Below the pieces are notes generated by a model, which had not been told where the DNA came from, made no database searches, and was given only the letters and a program-made list of their open reading frames with translations. This document shows, piece after piece, positions 25,443-32,868 of a DNA stretch of 64,000 nt; the stretch's first letter is position 1; each line of letters starts with the position of its first letter. A program made the position numbers and the translations under genes. Origin of the DNA: Microbacterium sp. 18062 (GTDB taxonomy: Bacteria; Actinomycetota; Actinomycetes; Actinomycetales; Microbacteriaceae). The stretch lies in contig NZ_CACSKB010000012.1 in assembly GCF_902706225.1 (NCBI RefSeq), positions 1 to 64,000 of the forward strand, in the 5' to 3' direction.

Positions 25443-25922
25443 GGGCGGCTGCCGGCTCGCTGGGCACGGCCCGGCCGGCGGGCGCGCCCGCTGCGCGACC
25501 CCGACCCGCCGCGCATCGTGATGCTCACGACGTTCGATCTCGACGAGGCGGCGGCCCGCGCCATCCGCCAGGGGGCGAGCGGGTTCCTGCTGAAGGACGC
25601 CGACCCGGAGTTCCTGCTCGCCGCCATCCGCACGGTGCACGCGGGGTCCGCGGTGATCGCGGCCGCGGCGACCCGCGAGCTGTTCGCCCGGTTCCCGGAT
25701 GCGGCGCCCCGCTCCGCGCCGCCGCAGTACGGCGCGCTCACCGAGCGCGAACGCGAGATCTTCGCACTCGCCGCCCGGGGGCTCTCTAACGCCGAGATCG
25801 CGGAGCGCGAGTTCCTCTCGGAGGCGACCGTGAAGACGCACATCAGCCGCATCCTGGGCAAGCTCTCGTTGCGCGATCGCGTTCAGCTCGTGGTCTTCGC
25901 CTTCGAGCACGGCCTCGCCTGA
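25443..25922 (+). pseudogene. 5'-truncated NarL/LuxR-type response regulator remnant
   Basis: The frame is open from the mocR stop codon and has no plausible native start. It encodes only the end of a receiver domain (PPRIVMLTTFDLDEAAARAIRQGASGFLLKD) and a complete LuxR-type HTH (LTEREREIFALAARGLSNAEIAERE). The first half of the receiver, with the phosphorylated Asp, is absent, and no histidine-kinase gene is nearby. The first candidate start codons (25518 GTG, 25521 ATG) lie inside the domain. A deletion joining mocR to an old regulator gene explains this best; a short stand-alone HTH protein of 134 aa cannot be excluded. Confidence 0.75.
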
Positions 25923-25993
25923 AGGCGCGGTCGCCGTGGCGCGTGCGGCACGGGGCGGCGCCTTGCCCGACGGTCTGCGTCGGGGATGGTCGC

Positions 25994-26070
25994 CAGTCGT
26001 CGGGCGATCTGTTGCGCAAGCGCCTCCTGCGTCCCATCTGTTCACACGAGCCCCACCCATCCGACGACTG
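25994..26070. repeat. Inverted repeat related to 4161-4246
   Basis: Perfect 10-bp arms CAGTCGTCGG (25994-26003) and CCGACGACTG (26061-26070), 57-nt loop, followed by AGGGGG. Arms and spacing match the element near tatB. It lies between the response-regulator remnant and a convergent gene. Confidence 0.5.
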
Positions 26071-26108
26071 AGGGGGAGCCATCGGATGGAAAGTGGGCTG
26101 GTGCCGCG

Positions 26109-26609
26109 TCAGTCCGCGGCCGGCTCGGGATCGTGCGCCCAGGTCGGAGCGAGAGCCCGGATGCGGGCCGCCCGCCACTGCCAGGCGCTCCAGAGCAGCG
26201 GCCACAGGGCCGGAGCCGCCCGTCCGCCGATCACGAGCCGGTCGCGCCAGAGCGTCTTGCCGGGCTCGTCCGGCGCCGTCGACACGGCCATCTGGTGGTC
26301 CCACACATCGAGCGCGGCGAGGGGCCCGGTGAGCGGGGCTCCGCTGTCGCGGAGGATCCTGACGTCCCCCTGCGCGTCCTCGGTCGAACGATCGCTCACC
26401 GAGATGAGCTGAGAACCGAGCGGCACGAGACCGCCGAAGAAGAGGCCGACGGCCGCATCATCGCCGGGCGACCAGCTGGTCGGCAGGGGGGCGAGCGGCT
26501 GCATGTCGACGAACGGACCGTAGATCTCGGCGACCGCCCGCGGCGAGTGCAGCGCGCGCCACGCTGCATCCGGATCGCAGTCGATCGTGAACTTCAGCAG
26601 GATGCGCAC
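26109..26609 (-). CDS. START/SRPBCC-like hypothetical protein
   Basis: A 166-aa protein that starts ILLKFTIDCDPDAAWRALHSPRAVAEIYGPFVDM, a pattern like the first strand and helix of START/polyketide-cyclase-type ligand-binding folds. No catalytic motif or signal peptide is visible. The GTG start was chosen because a -10-like GACACT (reverse strand) ends exactly 6 nt upstream, giving a leaderless message; no Shine-Dalgarno is present. Function unknown. Confidence 0.65.
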   Translation of the reverse strand: MRILLKFTIDCDPDAAWRALHSPRAVAEIYGPFVDMQPLAPLPTSWSPGDDAAVGLFFGGLVPLGSQLISVSDRSTEDAQGDVRILRDSGAPLTGPLAALDVWDHQMAVSTAPDEPGKTLWRDRLVIGGRAAPALWPLLWSAWQWRAARIRALAPTWAHDPEPAAD

Positions 26610-26615
26610 GACCCC

Positions 26616-26621
26616 AGTGTC
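26616..26621 (-). promoter_or_regulatory. Leaderless -10 element for the START-like gene
   Basis: Reads GACACT on the reverse strand, 6 nt before the GTG at 26609. It differs from TANNNT only in the first base. Confidence 0.4.
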
Positions 26622-26649
26622 GCACCGCACCCGTCCGGCGCGGCCGGGG

Positions 26650-26678
26650 CTGACCGGGCGTTCGCGCGCCGGTAGGCT
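26650..26678 (+). promoter_or_regulatory. Sigma-70-type promoter, product uncertain
   Basis: CTGACC (26650-26655), 17-bp spacer, TAGGCT (26673-26678). It points right, with start expected near 26685, about 200 nt before the next gene at 26889. No good reading frame lies between, so it makes either a leader for that gene or a small RNA. Confidence 0.45.
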
Positions 26679-26876
26679 GCGTCGCTCGTCGCTCGTCTAC
26701 CTCCGTCTGCCCCCTGCCGCTCGGCCGCCCGTCGCCGCGGCCCGCCGCTCCACGGTCTGCAACGCCCGCTTCGTTCGCCGCCGCTCGTGCACGGGAAGCC
26801 GCCGCGCCCATGCCCCGCCGTCCATGGGCCCCTGTCGCGGACCGTCATGCGACGGGCGCGCCACCGGTGCGCGCAA

Positions 26877-26888
26877 TACGCTGGGCGG
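26877..26888 (+). promoter_or_regulatory. Leaderless -10 element for the ComB-like gene
   Basis: TACGCT (26877-26882) then 6 nt then the ATG at 26889. No Shine-Dalgarno is present, in keeping with a leaderless message. Confidence 0.55.
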
Positions 26889-27518
26889 ATGCCTTCCGCG
26901 TTCGACCAGTCCCGCTATCAGATCCGCTTCGAGTGGGGCGCCGAGGGGCTCGCCCGGCTCGCCGCATCCGATGTCGTCGTCATCGTCGACGTGCTGTCGT
27001 TCTCATCGCGGACGGCGGACGCGATCGCCGACGGAACCGCGGTGGACCTCGCCGACGTGCGGGGCCGGGACGACGCAGCGGATGCTGCGGAGGTGGCGGC
27101 CGCCGCCGCCGCGGCCGGCGCCCGCGTGCTCGTCGGCGGGCTCCGCAACGCCTCGGCCACCGCCCGTGCGGTGCTCGCCGAACAGCAGGCGCGCGGCGCG
27201 CGCACGTCGATCACGGTGATCGCCGTAGGGGCGCGCACGGATGCGGGCGTGCGGTTCGCGGTCGAGGACCAGCTCGGCGCCGGCGCTGTGATCGACGCCC
27301 TCGGCGCGCTCGGCCTCGACCACACCTCGCCCGAGGCGGCCGCATCCGCTGAGGCGTTCCGTGGGCTCCGGAGCGCGGTGCGGCACCTGCTCACCGCGAG
27401 CGGGTCGGGTCAGGCGCTGCTCGATGCCGGCGCGCGCGACGAGGTGCTGGCGGCGGCGCAGCTGGATGCGACGGATGCGGTGCCCGCCCTGCAGGGGGGC
27501 GTGTTCTCCGCGGTCTGA
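26889..27518 (+). CDS. 2-phosphosulfolactate phosphatase-like (ComB family) protein
   Basis: A 209-aa protein resembling the ComB phosphatase family: VVVIVDVLSFSSRTADAIADG near the start (family Asp-Val-Leu-x-Phe-Ser motif), GGLRNASATARAV, TVIAVGAR and a late AAAQLDATDAVPALQGG. Known ComB hydrolyses 2-phospho-3-sulfolactate in coenzyme M synthesis; actinobacteria do not make coenzyme M, so the real substrate is likely different. The ATG at 26889 is favoured by the leaderless promoter and by conservation beginning there; a longer frame from 26787 is not supported. Single gene. Confidence 0.65.
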   Translation: MPSAFDQSRYQIRFEWGAEGLARLAASDVVVIVDVLSFSSRTADAIADGTAVDLADVRGRDDAADAAEVAAAAAAAGARVLVGGLRNASATARAVLAEQQARGARTSITVIAVGARTDAGVRFAVEDQLGAGAVIDALGALGLDHTSPEAAASAEAFRGLRSAVRHLLTASGSGQALLDAGARDEVLAAAQLDATDAVPALQGGVFSAV

Positions 27519-27571
27519 GCCCGGCTCGTCTTCGGGTCGGCGACCTGGACCGTTTCCGAGGTTCGCCGCTT

Positions 27572-27672
27572 CTCGGTCCCCGAGCGGGGAGCGCGGCGAC
27601 GAGACGAGGGGTCGCCGTGCGTCCGTTCCGCTGGTGCGCTTCGTCTCGCTGCGCTCGTCCGGCGACCGGGTC
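27572..27672. repeat. Facing pair of dispersed CTTCGTCTCG-family repeats
   Basis: 27572-27611 matches the reverse complement of the 40-bp repeat at 9091 with scattered changes; 27639-27672 is a second, oppositely oriented copy (GCTTCGTCTCGCTGCGCTCG). The gap 27519-27745 holds nothing else recognisable. Confidence 0.55.
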
Positions 27673-27745
27673 CTCTCCATCCGCGGGTGGGCGGCGGTGT
27701 CAGGAGCCGCGGAGCCTGCGCCCGGCGAGCCCCGACCCGGGAGGC

Positions 27746-28234
27746 TCAGCGTGGTGTCATCGCGGCGAGCCGTTCGGCGGGCGTGATCTCTCGCCGCGTC
27801 CAGGTGAAGACGTGGCGGGCGTCGAAGCGGGGTGCGCACAGGGCGCAGGACGTCGTGCGGGTGGCCTTGCGATGCCGGTATGCGACGTGGCCCGCGGGGC
27901 AGACGCCCACCCAGCGCGCGAGCTCGGTCGCCGTCTCGCCGCGATGGGTCGTGCCACCGGTGTAGCCGAGCTCCCGGGCCGCCTTCTTCCAGCGCGGGCC
28001 GTGCCCCGCGGCCGGTCCCGCCAGGGCGTGCGCCACCTCGTGCAGCAGCGTCTGATGGTTCACGTCGTCGTCGTAGCGGGCGGCGAGGTAGCGCGAGACG
28101 CTGATGCGTCTGCGCCCGAAGTCGCACAGCCCCGCTCGGCGCTTGGCGTTGTCGAACCCGAAGGCCCAGGACTCGTCGAGATGGAGGGCGATCAGCGCGT
28201 CAGCCCAGACGCGCACACGATGCAGATCCGACAT
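27746..28234 (-). CDS. SprT-like zinc metalloprotease domain protein
   Basis: A 162-aa protein with the SprT/Spartan-type zinc site: LLHEVAHAL gives His65, Glu66 and His69, and GHGPRWK supplies a third His at 78. A C-terminal zinc-ribbon-like part carries CPAGH and CALC. SprT-like proteases are implicated in clearing DNA-bound proteins in eukaryotes; the bacterial role is poorly known. TATCAT on the reverse strand lies 7 nt before the ATG with no Shine-Dalgarno, so the message is probably leaderless. Confidence 0.8.
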   Translation of the reverse strand: MSDLHRVRVWADALIALHLDESWAFGFDNAKRRAGLCDFGRRRISVSRYLAARYDDDVNHQTLLHEVAHALAGPAAGHGPRWKKAARELGYTGGTTHRGETATELARWVGVCPAGHVAYRHRKATRTTSCALCAPRFDARHVFTWTRREITPAERLAAMTPR

Positions 28235-28241
28235 GATCGGG

Positions 28242-28247
28242 ATGATA
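28242..28247 (-). promoter_or_regulatory. Leaderless -10 element for the SprT-like gene
   Basis: TATCAT on the reverse strand, 7 nt before the ATG at 28234, inside the 30-bp gap after the TPR gene. The SprT-like gene can thus be expressed on its own. Confidence 0.55.
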
Positions 28248-28264
28248 GAACGTATCTACGACAC

Positions 28265-28792
28265 TCAGCTGGCGACGGACGCGGCCACGCGCCGGCGGTC
28301 GACCGAGTCGATCGCGAGGAGCGTCGACTCGAGCTGCTCCTCGGGGGCCCCGGCCTGCTGGCGGAGGAAGAGGGTGCGCTTGAAGTCGGCGCGCGCGCCG
28401 TCGAGGTCGTCGCCGTCGAGGCGCACCTTGCCGCGGTGCTGGTAGGCGAAGGCGGCGATCCCCGCCCAGCCCTGGCCCTCGGCCTCCTCGGCGCAGGCGG
28501 TCAGCTCCTGATCGGCGGCCGCGAGCTGACCGCGTTCCTGCTGGACGGTGGCGTGCAGGATGCGGGCGCGCAGCAGGTCCTTGCGGGTTCCGGCCATGCG
28601 GGCCGTGCGCACCGACTGGTCGGAGACGAGCAGCGCGTCATCCAGCTCGCCGGTGACCTTCAGCAGCCAGACGCGCTCCATCAGGGCGGGAAGGCTCCGC
28701 TGCGGGCCGATCTCGTCGAGGCGGTCGCGGCATTCGCGCAGGTCCACGATCTCGCGCAGCGTGTCCGGGTGGTATCCCCTGATGTAGCTCAC
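28265..28792 (-). CDS. Tetratricopeptide-like helical repeat protein
   Basis: A 175-aa soluble, all-helical protein with TPR-like periodicity (LMERVWLLKVTGELDDALLVSDQSVRTARMAG, then ARILHATVQQERGQLAAADQEL, then GKVRLDGDDLDGARADFKRTLFLRQQAGA). Probably a protein-protein interaction scaffold; partners are unknown. The GTG start at 28792 has a strong GGAGAGGAG 4 nt upstream. It precedes the SprT-like gene by 30 bp on the same strand. Confidence 0.75.
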   Translation of the reverse strand: MSYIRGYHPDTLREIVDLRECRDRLDEIGPQRSLPALMERVWLLKVTGELDDALLVSDQSVRTARMAGTRKDLLRARILHATVQQERGQLAAADQELTACAEEAEGQGWAGIAAFAYQHRGKVRLDGDDLDGARADFKRTLFLRQQAGAPEEQLESTLLAIDSVDRRRVAASVAS

Positions 28793-28924
28793 GACTCTCC
28801 TCTCCGCGTCGGCGACGCCTCGGCCCCCTCGCCCTGGCACCTCGGCCCCTCAAGTGTGCCTGAAGCCCCGCTCATCCCCGATGAGGGCGCGCCGCGGTAT
28901 CCGGTTCGCCCCGAGACCTGCGAC

Positions 28925-29770
28925 TCAGGACTGGGCGCGGCCCCAGAACACGAATCGGCGGCCGAGCAGCATGACGAGACCGTTCAGGAGAATGCCCATC
29001 AACGCGATGATGACGACGAGCGCGAAGACTGTCGGCAGGTCGTAGTTCTCCTGGGCGACGATCACGAGGTACCCGAGTCCCTCGTTCCCCGCGGTGAACT
29101 CGCCGATCACCACGCCGACTGCGACCAGAACGGCGGCCGTCTCGCTCCCTGCGACGATGAACGGCAGGGCCGAGGGGAACTCCACGAGTCGGAACCGTTG
29201 GAACCGGCTGGCTCCGGCGGCGGCCATGAGCTTGTGCGTCTGTCCCTCGGCGCGCGCGAGACCGGCGAGCGTGCCGACGATGACGGGGAACATGCCGATC
29301 GACACGGCCATCACGACGCGCGAGGTCATGCCGAGGCCGAACCAGATCACGAACATCGGTGCGAAGACGACGCGCGGCGCGGCGTTGAGGGCGAGGACGT
29401 ACGGGTAGAGCGTCAGCATCGCCAGCCTCGACTGCGCCAGCAAGGTGCCTATGGCCACCCCGAGGCCGACCGCGACGACGAGGCTCACCAACAGGGCGGA
29501 TGCGGTCTGCCACGCGAACGCCGCGCTCGCACCGCCCGTGAGGACCTGGGTGAGGATGTCGACGACACGGCTTGCGACCAGCGACGGCCGCGGCATCACG
29601 AGGGGGCTGATGAGACCCGTCGCGGTGAGGACCTCGACGATCGCCACGACGATCGTCCCGAATCCGACCACGAGGAGCGAGCGCCCCAGGAATGCGAGCG
29701 CTGCGCGGGACGGCAGTCGTCCGGAGTCCAGGACCGCCAGGGTGGCAGTGGTGTTCTCTGTCGTGGTCAT
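28925..29770 (-). CDS. ABC importer permease (NitT/TauT type), second system
   Basis: Membrane protein of 281 aa with about six hydrophobic segments. The ATPase-docking loop is KLMAAAGASRFQRFRLVEFPSALPFIVAGSETA, typical of nitrate/sulfonate/taurine-type permeases. The ATG overlaps the stop of the ATPase gene (ATGA). Order binding protein-ATPase-permease, one permease only, so a homodimer is expected. Confidence 0.88.
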   Translation of the reverse strand: MTTTENTTATLAVLDSGRLPSRAALAFLGRSLLVVGFGTIVVAIVEVLTATGLISPLVMPRPSLVASRVVDILTQVLTGGASAAFAWQTASALLVSLVVAVGLGVAIGTLLAQSRLAMLTLYPYVLALNAAPRVVFAPMFVIWFGLGMTSRVVMAVSIGMFPVIVGTLAGLARAEGQTHKLMAAAGASRFQRFRLVEFPSALPFIVAGSETAAVLVAVGVVIGEFTAGNEGLGYLVIVAQENYDLPTVFALVVIIALMGILLNGLVMLLGRRFVFWGRAQS

Positions 29771-30570
29771 GCCGCCTCCACCAGCCCCTCTCGCAGCGCT
29801 TCCCTGATCCGGAGCACGAGGTCGCCGAAAGCGGGATCGGTCATGCGCTCGTGCAGGCGCGGCCTCGGCAGGTCGATGGATATGTCGGCCACGACGCGCC
29901 CCGGCCGCGGTGCCATCACGATGACCCGGTCGGAGAGCAGGACCGCCTCCTGGATGTTGTGCGTGACGAAGACCGCGGTGAAGCCCTCCGTGCTCCAGAT
30001 GCGCTGGAGCTCGTCGTGCAGCGATTCGCGGGTGAACTCGTCGAGCGCGCTGAACGGCTCGTCGAAGCACATGAGCGGCGATCGGGTGAACAGCGCACGG
30101 GCGATTGCGACGCGCTGCTGCATGCCTCCCGACAGCTCCGAGGGGTACCGGTCGGCGAAGTCGCCGACGCCTACGAGATCCAGCAATGCGTCCGCCCGCG
30201 CGCGCACCTCGTTCCGGACCGGTCGTGGACGTCGCATCGCGGCCGGCCCGCATGCGGCCAGCAGGGTCACGTTCGACCGCACCGTGCGCCAGGGCAGGAG
30301 GGTGGGTGCCTGCAGCACGACCGCCGGGCGTTCCGCCGAGGTTTCCGCTCCGTCGTGCTGGTCGCGGCCGTCCAGAAGGACCCGACCGGTCGTCGGGGCC
30401 GTCACGCCGAGCAGGATATCCAGCAGCGTGGTCTTCCCGCATCCACTGGGACCGACCAAGGAGACGAACGTCCCGTGGGGTATCGCCAGGTCGACGTGCG
30501 CCACCGCCCGCACCGGTCGTCCGCTTCGCGTTTGGTACGACTTGCCTATTGCATCGAATATGACGTCCAT
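29767..30570 (-). CDS. ABC importer ATP-binding protein (NitT/TauT type), second system
   Basis: ATPase of 267 aa with GPSGCGKTT, Q-loop VVLQAPTLLPW, signature LSGGMQQR, Walker B LMCFDEP and switch VTHN. It belongs to the same subfamily as the ATPase at 18746 but is clearly diverged. It lies 32 bp after the binding-protein gene. Confidence 0.9.
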   Translation of the reverse strand: MDVIFDAIGKSYQTRSGRPVRAVAHVDLAIPHGTFVSLVGPSGCGKTTLLDILLGVTAPTTGRVLLDGRDQHDGAETSAERPAVVLQAPTLLPWRTVRSNVTLLAACGPAAMRRPRPVRNEVRARADALLDLVGVGDFADRYPSELSGGMQQRVAIARALFTRSPLMCFDEPFSALDEFTRESLHDELQRIWSTEGFTAVFVTHNIQEAVLLSDRVIVMAPRPGRVVADISIDLPRPRLHERMTDPAFGDLVLRIREALREGLVEAA

Positions 30571-30602
30571 GGGCGTTCATGTCCTCCGTCGTGGTCGGAT
30601 GG

Positions 30603-31658
30603 TCAGTGGTTCAGCCCTTTCGCCGCGGCGACATCACCCGCCCTCGCCGCGGCCCGAAGAGCATTCAGGTCGAAGGCCCATACGGCGGCGCGCGCATCGT
30701 CGTCGACGATGTCCTGTGCGGTCAGCGTGCTGCCGGGCGAGAACACCTGGATCTGTGCGTCCAGGACGTTCGGGTCGATGTCCCATTCGGTGTGGAGCTG
30801 CTCCAACGAGTCCACGATGCCGATGCTCATGGTCTCGATCGCCGCATCCCTGTCTGTCACAGCCTCCGGCTGCACCTCGGCGAGCAGGTCGATCGCGCTG
30901 TCGAGGTTCTCCTCCGACCAGACGAATGCCTTGGCGATCGCCCGGGCGATGCGTGTGCCGACGTCGATGTGGGCACGGTCGGCGAGGAACCCGGAGTTGA
31001 CGAACTCGTCGAAGTGGGCGCTCGGCAAGCGGCGGACCGCGGTGCCCGTCTGCGTCTTGACGAAGTTCTCGTTGAGCGGCGACGCGTACATCGCGTCGAT
31101 GTCGCCCGACACCAGTGAGGCGGCGACGGTCGCTCCCTGCCCGAGACGGACCAGCTCGTAGTCGTCTTCTTCGAGCCCGGCGTCGGTGAGCATCGCGGTC
31201 GCCGGTGCGACGTCGCCCTCGTCGCGGATGCCGATCTCCTTTCCGCTGAGACCGGCGTACGACGTGATGGGTGAGTCGTCGAGGACGCTGATCCGGAAGG
31301 GCCAGCGGTCGCTGAATCCGAGATACACCAGATCGGCGTCGTCGGACTCGATCACGGGAAGCGCGAGGGACAGCTGGGCTCCCGCATACTCGACGCTCCC
31401 GGTGGCGATCGCCTGCGCAGGGTTGTTCCCCGGCACCGAGCCGACGAGCTCGACCTCGAGGCCCTCCTCCTCGTAGAAGCCCAGGGGCTCGGCGATGTAG
31501 TAGTACATCCACGCGAGGGCGGAGGGGGACGGCGTGGCTACCGTCACGTGCGCGAGGTCGTTCGTCGCGGAGGGTGCGGGGCCCGTGCAGCCGGCGACGA
31601 GGGCTGCGGTGAGCACCAGGGCCGAGGCGGCGCCGACGGAGCGCATGAATGAGAACAC
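30603..31658 (-). CDS. ABC importer substrate-binding lipoprotein, second system
   Basis: Lipoprotein of 351 aa with signal and lipobox LVAGC, then an NMT1/TauA-like body (VTVATPSPSALAWMYYYIAEPLGFYEEEGLEVELV). The opening strand differs from that of the binding protein at 16749, so the ligand is probably different. Nitrate, sulfonate, taurine or a pyrimidine precursor are all possible for the family; nothing next to it decides. The GTG start was chosen because GGAGG lies 4 nt upstream; an internal ATG four codons later is an alternative. Confidence 0.85.
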   Translation of the reverse strand: MFSFMRSVGAASALVLTAALVAGCTGPAPSATNDLAHVTVATPSPSALAWMYYYIAEPLGFYEEEGLEVELVGSVPGNNPAQAIATGSVEYAGAQLSLALPVIESDDADLVYLGFSDRWPFRISVLDDSPITSYAGLSGKEIGIRDEGDVAPATAMLTDAGLEEDDYELVRLGQGATVAASLVSGDIDAMYASPLNENFVKTQTGTAVRRLPSAHFDEFVNSGFLADRAHIDVGTRIARAIAKAFVWSEENLDSAIDLLAEVQPEAVTDRDAAIETMSIGIVDSLEQLHTEWDIDPNVLDAQIQVFSPGSTLTAQDIVDDDARAAVWAFDLNALRAAARAGDVAAAKGLNH

Positions 31659-31859
31659 AATTCCTCCTTGAATCGTGTGGGATCGCGGGATGGCTGAGGC
31701 CGACCCGCGTTTGGATCGCCCCCCATTATGTTGTCGCGTGAGTTCGGAGCAGAAGTATCAATGAGGCGCGGACTGATACGCGTTCTCGCATGTATAAGTT
31801 CTCATGTATGCATGCGGAAAGCAGGCGCGCCAGATGCCGTCACGGCGCCCGCGCCGCGC
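31659..31859 (-). promoter_or_regulatory. AT-rich control region of the second ABC system
   Basis: 201 bp without a gene, unusually AT-rich for this chromosome. On the reverse strand CATAAT (31725-31730) is a good -10 for the binding-protein gene, about 66 nt before its GTG; its -35 is weak, as in activated promoters. Upstream stands an inverted repeat GTATCA-N13-TGATAC (31755-31760, 31774-31779), and further up two GAGAAC direct repeats 16 bp apart. These look like regulator sites. Confidence 0.55.
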
Positions 31860-32726
31860 TCAGCGCTCGAAGATCGACGAGGCGGGCCGCGGCGACGGGG
31901 TGGCGTCCGCATCCGTGGCCGGGATCGCGCCGCGCACGAAGTCGTCGAGCTCCTCGCCGTGGGCGACCTTCGCCGGATGCGGACCCGCAGCCATCAGCCG
32001 CGGAAGCCACTCGGTCGGCAACGGGGCGGCGGATGCGGCGATCACCAGGTTGCCGAACCTCCGGCCCTTCAGCGTCTGCACCTCGGCGAGCAGCGCGACC
32101 TCGGGGAGCACCGCCCGCACCGTGGCGACCTGACGCCTGGCGAACGCGAGCCCCGCGCCGTCGGCGACGTTCACGAGCAGCACCCCGTCGGGGGCGAGCA
32201 GGTCGGCTGCGGCGCGGTAGAACTCGACGGTCGTCAGGTGCGCGGGGGTCTGGGCGCCGGCGTACACGTCGGAGACGAGAAGGTCGACCTTGCCGGTCAT
32301 GGCGTCGGGCAGCCGACCGAGACCCTCCCGGGCGTCGCCGATACGGATGCGGATGGCCGCGCCCCGGGGCAGCGGCATCTCCGCCCGCACCAGCTCGACG
32401 AGCGCCGGCTCCAGCTCGATGACCTGCTGGCGCGATCCGGGCCGAGTGTGCTCCACGTACCGCGGGATCGTGAGCCCCCCGCCGCCGAGGTGCACGGCGG
32501 TGAGGGGCTGCCCCGGCATCCGGAGCCGGTCGATCACGGCGCCCATCCGCGCGACGTACTCGAAGTGCAGGTGGGTCGGATCGTCGAGGTCGACGTGCGA
32601 TTGGGGCGTCCCGGCCACCTCGAGCTCGTACCCGCTCGTGAAGCTCGACGGCACGACCCGGGCGATCGAGCCGTCGGAGAGGCGCGCCTCGGGCCGGGGG
32701 ACATCCTCGCGCCGCGCCCGTGCCAT
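31860..32726 (-). CDS. Spermidine synthase-like protein
   Basis: A 288-aa protein with the Rossmann core of the spermidine synthase/methyltransferase superfamily: AVHLGGGGLTIPRYVEHTRPGSR, then QQVIELEPALVELV with the acidic loop residue, IRIGDAREGL and LLVSDVYAGAQTP. The usual Asp-Tyr-Asp-type polyamine site is not obvious, so true spermidine synthesis is doubtful; many actinobacteria carry such homologues of unknown role. Start: ATG preceded by TACGGT at leaderless spacing; the few extra upstream codons are not needed. Confidence 0.65.
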   Translation of the reverse strand: MARARREDVPRPEARLSDGSIARVVPSSFTSGYELEVAGTPQSHVDLDDPTHLHFEYVARMGAVIDRLRMPGQPLTAVHLGGGGLTIPRYVEHTRPGSRQQVIELEPALVELVRAEMPLPRGAAIRIRIGDAREGLGRLPDAMTGKVDLLVSDVYAGAQTPAHLTTVEFYRAAADLLAPDGVLLVNVADGAGLAFARRQVATVRAVLPEVALLAEVQTLKGRRFGNLVIAASAAPLPTEWLPRLMAAGPHPAKVAHGEELDDFVRGAIPATDADATPSPRPASSIFER

Positions 32727-32732
32727 GCACCC

Positions 32733-32738
32733 ACCGTA
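32733..32738 (-). promoter_or_regulatory. Leaderless -10 element for the spermidine synthase-like gene
   Basis: TACGGT on the reverse strand, exactly 6 nt before the ATG at 32726. Confidence 0.6.
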
Positions 32739-32856
32739 GCCCCGCCCCCGCACCGCCGGCAGTGCGTCGCCGCCCCTCCGCCGTCACCCACCATGTCGCC
32801 ACCATCCGAGGCCTCGATCCGACGCCTCCACCCACCCGTCCGGACCGGACGGGCGC

Positions 32857-32868
32857 TACCGTGGGGCC
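32857..32868 (+). promoter_or_regulatory. Leaderless -10 element for pxpA
   Basis: TACCGT (32857-32862), 6 nt, then the ATG at 32869. No Shine-Dalgarno is present. Confidence 0.6.

Noticed and set aside
25518..25922. Intact response-regulator gene
   Set aside because: The receiver domain lacks its first half and the phosphorylated Asp; the start codon would lie inside the domain.
26889..27518. Coenzyme M synthesis gene comB in the strict sense
   Set aside because: The family fold fits, but the organism type does not make coenzyme M and no pathway partner is nearby.
31860..32726. True spermidine synthase (speE)
   Set aside because: The nucleotide-binding core is present but polyamine-site residues are not evident, and no speD or other polyamine gene is near.
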